DNA from: RUG023 sp900315435
GTDB taxonomy: Bacteria; Spirochaetota; Spirochaetia; Sphaerochaetales; Sphaerochaetaceae
Length of the DNA stretch: 24,389 nt
Direction: 5' to 3'
Assembly (NCBI GenBank): GCA_902788205.1
Contig: CADAJJ010000033.1
Coordinates: 1 to 24,389 of the forward strand
Position 1 is the stretch's first letter; every line of letters begins with the position of its first letter. Of this stretch, positions 21,289-24,389 are shown one piece after another. The position numbers and the translations under genes are program-made. The notes under the pieces were generated by a model. That model had not been told where the DNA came from, did no database searches, and saw only the letters and a program-made list of their open reading frames with translations.

Positions 21289-22065
21289 TCAGTCCTTCCA
21301 GGGGAAAATCATGCCCTTCAGGGACCGGGGGCCGATCGACTCGCGGTCGTCGTACAACAGGTCCGTCCAGGGCAGGTGCTTGCGGTCGGCGTCAGGATGC
21401 TTCTCCAGGTAGTCGTATTTCAGCATGATCAGCTTGACGAAGTCCTGATGGAGCAGGTCGATGCCCCCCATACCGGGAATCAATCCGACGGTGGCGATGC
21501 TGATGATGATGTCGACGAGGGTAAAGAGCGACAGGAAGACCATCTTGCCCATATTGTCGAACATGATGATGAAACACTTCTTCAGGGTTTTGGTCGGACG
21601 GTCACCTTCCATGGTAAAGTGCAGTCCCCAGTAGAGTTGGGTGGCGAGCACCAGGCCAAGGCCGATCCAGAAGAGGATGACGGTGATGAAGAAACCGACA
21701 AGATTCCGATAGGAAACGTAGAATGGCATCACCACGGTAAAGAGCGCGACAACCAGCATGGTCAGGAGCCAGTCGAGCACCACGTGCCGCATGCTGGTGG
21801 AAACCGACCGCTTGAAACCGGCCCATCCAATCCGTTCGTAACGGGCATAGCTGTAGGCCATCCCGTTGACCCCCGCCGCATACAGGGACTTAAGGAAGGC
21901 CAAGGAAATCAGGGCAAGGACCATGACCGGCTCCAAGCCTTGGGGCATGCTGAAGACCAAGAGGAAAAGGACCGCAAGCCCCATATAGCCAAGGTTCTGG
22001 AGCACCATGCCGATCAGGTTGTCCCAGCCGTCGAAAAACGATTTTTTTATCAGGAATCCATTCAT
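21289..22065 (-). CDS. Multi-span membrane protein of unknown function, operon partner of the CYTH gene
   Basis: This 258-residue protein has about five or six hydrophobic segments, clearest near residues 20-40, 45-65, 98-120, 125-150 and 175-198. A hydrophilic C-terminal tail contains 'LEKHPDADRKHLPWTDLLYD'. The layout is vaguely like the YesL/DUF624 type of small membrane proteins, but I would not assign it. The start at 22065 (MNGFLIKKSFFDGW) has no Shine-Dalgarno sequence; a TACTCT hexamer eight bases upstream with a 17-base spaced TTGTTT points to a leaderless transcript. Starting further upstream, at 22137, would add a cysteine- and phenylalanine-rich stretch and is less likely. Confidence 0.7.
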   Translation of the reverse strand: MNGFLIKKSFFDGWDNLIGMVLQNLGYMGLAVLFLLVFSMPQGLEPVMVLALISLAFLKSLYAAGVNGMAYSYARYERIGWAGFKRSVSTSMRHVVLDWLLTMLVVALFTVVMPFYVSYRNLVGFFITVILFWIGLGLVLATQLYWGLHFTMEGDRPTKTLKKCFIIMFDNMGKMVFLSLFTLVDIIISIATVGLIPGMGGIDLLHQDFVKLIMLKYDYLEKHPDADRKHLPWTDLLYDDRESIGPRSLKGMIFPWKD

Positions 22066-22073
22066 ACTTGCAA

Positions 22074-22102
22074 AGAGTACGAACTGTAGATGAAAAAAAC
22101 AA
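22074..22102 (-). promoter_or_regulatory. Putative promoter of the membrane protein-CYTH operon
   Basis: On the minus strand TTGTTT (22102-22097), 17 bases, TACTCT (22079-22074), then eight bases to the ATG at 22065. The transcript would start at or very close to the ATG. Confidence 0.5.
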
Positions 22103-22194
22103 GCGAAACTTCGTATTTCTCCACAGGGAAACTTCATGCAAAAAAATGGTCAGCCGCATACACTTGGTCCATCACAGTTTCAAAGAGGATTCGT

Positions 22195-23997
22195 ATGAGC
22201 CATACACGTATCACCCGAATCGGATTTGCAACACTTGCCGCAGCATGCATGATTTCCTGCGCAAGCGCTCCAAGCACCCCCACAGACACTGCTGACAGAC
22301 AAAGCGATCCGCTTGCCATCGACCAGAGCGCTTGGCGTTACGATAGCGAGAACGGCATCTATTACCAGCTCGGCATTCCCTACGGCACCGACATCCAGTC
22401 CCCCGCCTTCGAGACCTTGGCGATCTATGTCCCGGAAGCCTACTTTGACGCGACCCCAAACGGAGACGGCACCTACACGGTCAAGCTGAACACCACCAAC
22501 ATGGTCAACGGCTATACCAGCGAGAGCGCGCCGATCATGCTGCCGGTCAACACCGGAGGGTACGCCGCCCAGCTTCCCCCGACCGAGTACTCGGCAAACG
22601 GACTTTCTCCCTATCTGGATGAGGGCTATGTCTACGTGTTCGTCGGTATGCGCGGCCGCAAGCCGATGTTCGGCGAGAGTCCCGACATGGGGGCGTCCGG
22701 TGGTGCTCCGTGGGGTATGGCCGATCTGAAGGCAGGCATCCGCTTCCTGCGCTACAACAGCGACCAGATTCCGGGCAACGAGGAGCGCATGTTCACCTTC
22801 GGCATGTCCGGTGGTGGCGCCCAGAGCGCGGTCGCGGGAGCTTCCGGCGACAGCCCGCTGTTCACCCCCTACCTGGAGGCAATCGGAGCGGCGATGACGG
22901 ACAAGGAGGGCAACGCCCTGAGCGATGCCACCTATGGGTGCATGGCCTGGTGCCCGATCACCACCCTTGGCGCCGGCGATATGGCGTACGAGTGGAACAT
23001 GGGACAGTTCAGCGATACCGGCGTCAGGGCTGAAGGCACCTACACCAAGGCGCTGAGCACCGACCTCGCCTGGCTCTTCCCGCTCTACCTGAACAGTCTT
23101 GGTCTGAAGGACTCGCAGGGCAACGACCTGACGCTCGAGAGCAGCGCGACGGACGACGGGCTTGCCATGAGCGGTTCCTACTATGAGAGCCTGAAGAGAC
23201 TGATTGAGGAAAGCCTTGAGCACTGGCTCATCGACACTCCCTTCCCCTACACCGTCGTCGATCTTGGCTTCGAAATGGACGGTGGGTTCGGCGGTGGTGG
23301 CAACCAAGGTCCCGCTACCGGTGGCAAAGTGCAGAGGGACTCCTCCACGCAGGACGACCAGGGTGTCACCTATGCGACCAAGGCGGACTATATCGCGAGC
23401 CTGAACGCCGACGGGCGATGGGTTGCCTATGATGAGAAGACCGGGAAGGTGTCCATCACCAGCGTCGCCGATTTCGTCAGGCGCCTGAAACCGGCAACCA
23501 AGGATGTCGGAGCCTTCGACGAGGTGGACAAAGGACAGGGAGAGAACGAGCTCTTTGGCGATGGCGTCACGCCGGTCCATTTCGACCAGGCGATAGCCAG
23601 CCTGATCGAGCAGCACCAGGATGCCTACAGCCAGTACGCCGACTGGGACCCGACGCTCCCTGCAAGCTATCAGGAAGACATGCGGCTGACCGACGAAATG
23701 GGAAACGACATAGTGACCAGGGCCGACATGATGGACCCGCTCTTCTACCTTGCCCCGACCAGCGAAGGATACCAGTCCAGCACCCCCGCGAAATATTGGA
23801 GAATCCGTTCCGGCATCGAGCAGGGAGATACCGCCCTCACCACCGAATACAATATCGCCCTTGCCGCCGACATGGACCCGGCAATCGAGGATGTCGACTT
23901 CGAGACCATCTGGAACCAGAAGCACCGCATGGCGGAGCGTACCGGCACCAGCACGCAGAATTTCATCGACTGGGTGGAATCCTGCATGGAAAAATAA
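22195..23997 (+). CDS. Tannase-like alpha/beta-hydrolase lipoprotein
   Basis: This 600-residue exported hydrolase is probably lipid-anchored: the signal peptide ends 'ACMISC', with the modified cysteine at C22 and a Ser/Thr/Pro linker after it. The nucleophile elbow is G203-M-S205-G-G ('TFGMSGGGAQSA'). Near the C-terminus, 'YWRIRSGIEQGDTALTTE' holds D545 and 'WNQKHRMAE' holds H577. The 32-residue Asp-His spacing equals what I recall for Lactobacillus plantarum tannase (Ser163/Asp419/His451), and the surrounding pattern resembles bacterial subtype B tannases. The Ser-Asp distance is about 85 residues longer, implying an enlarged lid, and a glycine-rich stretch lies near residue 365. Tannases cleave galloyl esters; a feruloyl or other ester is also possible. 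ATG 22195 follows AGAGGA. Confidence 0.75.
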   Translation: MSHTRITRIGFATLAAACMISCASAPSTPTDTADRQSDPLAIDQSAWRYDSENGIYYQLGIPYGTDIQSPAFETLAIYVPEAYFDATPNGDGTYTVKLNTTNMVNGYTSESAPIMLPVNTGGYAAQLPPTEYSANGLSPYLDEGYVYVFVGMRGRKPMFGESPDMGASGGAPWGMADLKAGIRFLRYNSDQIPGNEERMFTFGMSGGGAQSAVAGASGDSPLFTPYLEAIGAAMTDKEGNALSDATYGCMAWCPITTLGAGDMAYEWNMGQFSDTGVRAEGTYTKALSTDLAWLFPLYLNSLGLKDSQGNDLTLESSATDDGLAMSGSYYESLKRLIEESLEHWLIDTPFPYTVVDLGFEMDGGFGGGGNQGPATGGKVQRDSSTQDDQGVTYATKADYIASLNADGRWVAYDEKTGKVSITSVADFVRRLKPATKDVGAFDEVDKGQGENELFGDGVTPVHFDQAIASLIEQHQDAYSQYADWDPTLPASYQEDMRLTDEMGNDIVTRADMMDPLFYLAPTSEGYQSSTPAKYWRIRSGIEQGDTALTTEYNIALAADMDPAIEDVDFETIWNQKHRMAERTGTSTQNFIDWVESCMEK

Positions 23998-24009
23998 GCT
24001 AGCCCATAC

Positions 24010-24045
24010 GCGGGGGAAGCACGAACGCTTTCCCCGCATTATTTT
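24010..24045 (+). terminator. Rho-independent terminator of the tannase-like gene
   Basis: An 11-bp stem with one G-U pair (24010-24020 and 24027-24037), a six-base loop and ATTATTTTC downstream. It begins 12 bases after the stop codon. Confidence 0.8.
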
Positions 24046-24066
24046 CAAAAAAATTTCCAAAGACGG

Positions 24067-24095
24067 TTTACATGATTCGGATTATTTGCTATTGT
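24067..24095 (+). promoter_or_regulatory. Promoter of the tRNA gene
   Basis: TTTACA (24067-24072), 17 bases, TATTGT (24090-24095). Transcription would begin about 12-14 bases before the mature tRNA 5' end at 24115. The position is right for a stand-alone tRNA gene, and a terminator follows the gene. Confidence 0.55.
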
Positions 24096-24114
24096 CACTT
24101 CTGCTGATTTAGAT

Positions 24115-24187
24115 GGCGGCGTAGCTCAGCTGGTAGAGCGACAGACTCATATTCTGTATGTCCGGGGTCCGACTCCCTGCGCCGCTA
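24115..24187 (+). tRNA. tRNA with CAT anticodon (elongator Met; Ile2 not excluded)
   Basis: A 73-base cloverleaf can be folded by hand: acceptor GGCGGCG/CGCCGCT, D-arm GCTC/GAGC, anticodon stem ACAGA/TCTGT with loop CTCATAT (anticodon CAT), a five-base variable loop and T-arm CGGGG/CCCTG. The discriminator base is A and CCA is not encoded. The anticodon stem lacks the three G-C pairs of initiator tRNA, so an elongator is expected; a CAT tRNA read as Ile after lysidine modification cannot be excluded. Two oddities: the first acceptor pair is G-U, and the T-loop reads TCCGACT, with C where the near-universal T55 (pseudouridine) stands. Confidence 0.9.
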
Positions 24188-24193
24188 AACCTG

Positions 24194-24221
24194 ACGGGAA
24201 CCTTCGGGTTTCCGTTTTTTT
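24194..24221 (+). terminator. Terminator of the tRNA gene
   Basis: A 9-bp stem with one G-U pair around a TTCG tetraloop (24194-24202 and 24207-24215) runs directly into seven T. It starts six bases after the tRNA. Confidence 0.88.
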
Positions 24222-24286
24222 GTGTTTCTGCAAGATGTTCGTATGTACGAGATACTGGCCTGTTCTGCATGGCCGGGTACAACCCC

Positions 24287-24389
24287 TCAATCCAGCACCT
24301 CTTCCTTCCACTCCTGGACGGTGTGCCCCGTGGAACTGAAGGCGATGCCCAAGAGGTGGATCGTCTTCCCCTTCTCCAGGCGGAACTTG
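24287..24389 (-). CDS. C-terminal fragment, probable AAA-ATPase/PD-(D/E)XK nuclease-like protein
   Basis: Only the last 33 codons and the stop are in the window. The tail reads 'KTIHLLGIAFSS', then 'TVQEWKEEVLD'. It matches the pattern I associate with the end of the large bacterial family that joins an AAA-ATPase domain to a PD-(D/E)XK nuclease-like domain (DUF1703/PDDEXK_9), whose proteins end roughly 'xxIGINFSSETRNIEEWK'. That match is from memory and on a short piece. The family is often multicopy in gut bacteria, and its function is not established. Codon use agrees with the neighbours. The 65 bases between the tRNA terminator and this stop hold nothing I can name. Confidence 0.6.
   Translation of the reverse strand, partial: KFRLEKGKTIHLLGIAFSSTGHTVQEWKEEVLD

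Noticed and set aside
22105..22135. Direct repeat GAAACTTC (22105-22112 and 22128-22135) upstream of the tannase-like gene
   Set aside because: Eight bases repeated within about 130 bases can occur by chance. The 23-base spacing would suit a dimeric regulator, but nothing else supports it.
22180..24060. 626-codon open frame on the minus strand opposite the tannase-like gene
   Set aside because: It mirrors a real gene with clear signal peptide, catalytic motifs and SD sequence on the other strand. Its own translation has no family character, and it reads through the terminator of the real gene. High G+C makes long antisense frames common here.
1..24389. CRISPR arrays, insertion sequences, phage or attachment sites
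   Set aside because: No regularly spaced repeats, transposase or integrase reading frames, or terminal inverted repeats were seen. The tRNA at the right end has no visible duplicated 3' end in the window.

Overview
The window reads as a chromosomal segment of a host- or sediment-associated spirochaete, most likely near Sphaerochaeta/Treponema. This is inferred from two solute-binding proteins with the 'AFANGA(S/K)E' signal-peptide end seen in that group, from abundant TRAP and ABC importers for small nutrients, and from a G+C content that looks clearly above 50% by eye. Genes are dense, with ATGA/TGATG and 8-nt overlaps inside operons and two 4-bp tail-to-tail overlaps between convergent genes. 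The genus cannot be fixed from the sequence alone.

Left part (1-4165): the N-terminus of an unrecognised minus-strand gene, then a complete TRAP transporter on the minus strand (binding protein, small and large membrane subunits). It is bounded by a terminator and is divergent from a TetR-type regulator that probably controls it. A strong bidirectional terminator (4122-4158) closes the regulator gene and the next operon.

Central part (4166-9771): a five-gene minus-strand operon encoding an ABC importer of undescribed substrate. It has a DUF3798-type binding protein, a two-domain ATPase, two permeases of the sugar/nucleoside type and a small membrane-anchored protein coupled to the last permease. 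This is the best candidate for a poorly described system. Its promoter region shares an exact 12-base motif with the TRAP promoter. An A+T-rich spacer of about 425 bp separates it from a secreted NylB/beta-lactamase-fold hydrolase whose codon choice differs from its neighbours.

Nucleotide block (11615-16690): IMP dehydrogenase and adenylate kinase on the minus strand; an unusually long uracil phosphoribosyltransferase and a coupled lipoprotein on the plus strand; then RNase HI and an unknown protein on the minus strand.

Right part (16748-24389): a BtuFCD/FecBCDE-type metal-chelate importer followed by a PlsC-like acyltransferase and a multi-span membrane protein. A convergent pair follows (CYTH-domain protein and membrane protein). 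Then comes a large lipoprotein alpha/beta hydrolase whose catalytic spacing resembles bacterial tannases, a CAT-anticodon tRNA with its own promoter and terminator, and the C-terminus of a probable AAA-ATPase/PD-(D/E)XK protein.

Four genes without a usable Shine-Dalgarno sequence each have a -10-like hexamer 6-8 nt before the start codon, which suggests leaderless transcripts. Protein families were assigned by reading motifs; no database search was run.
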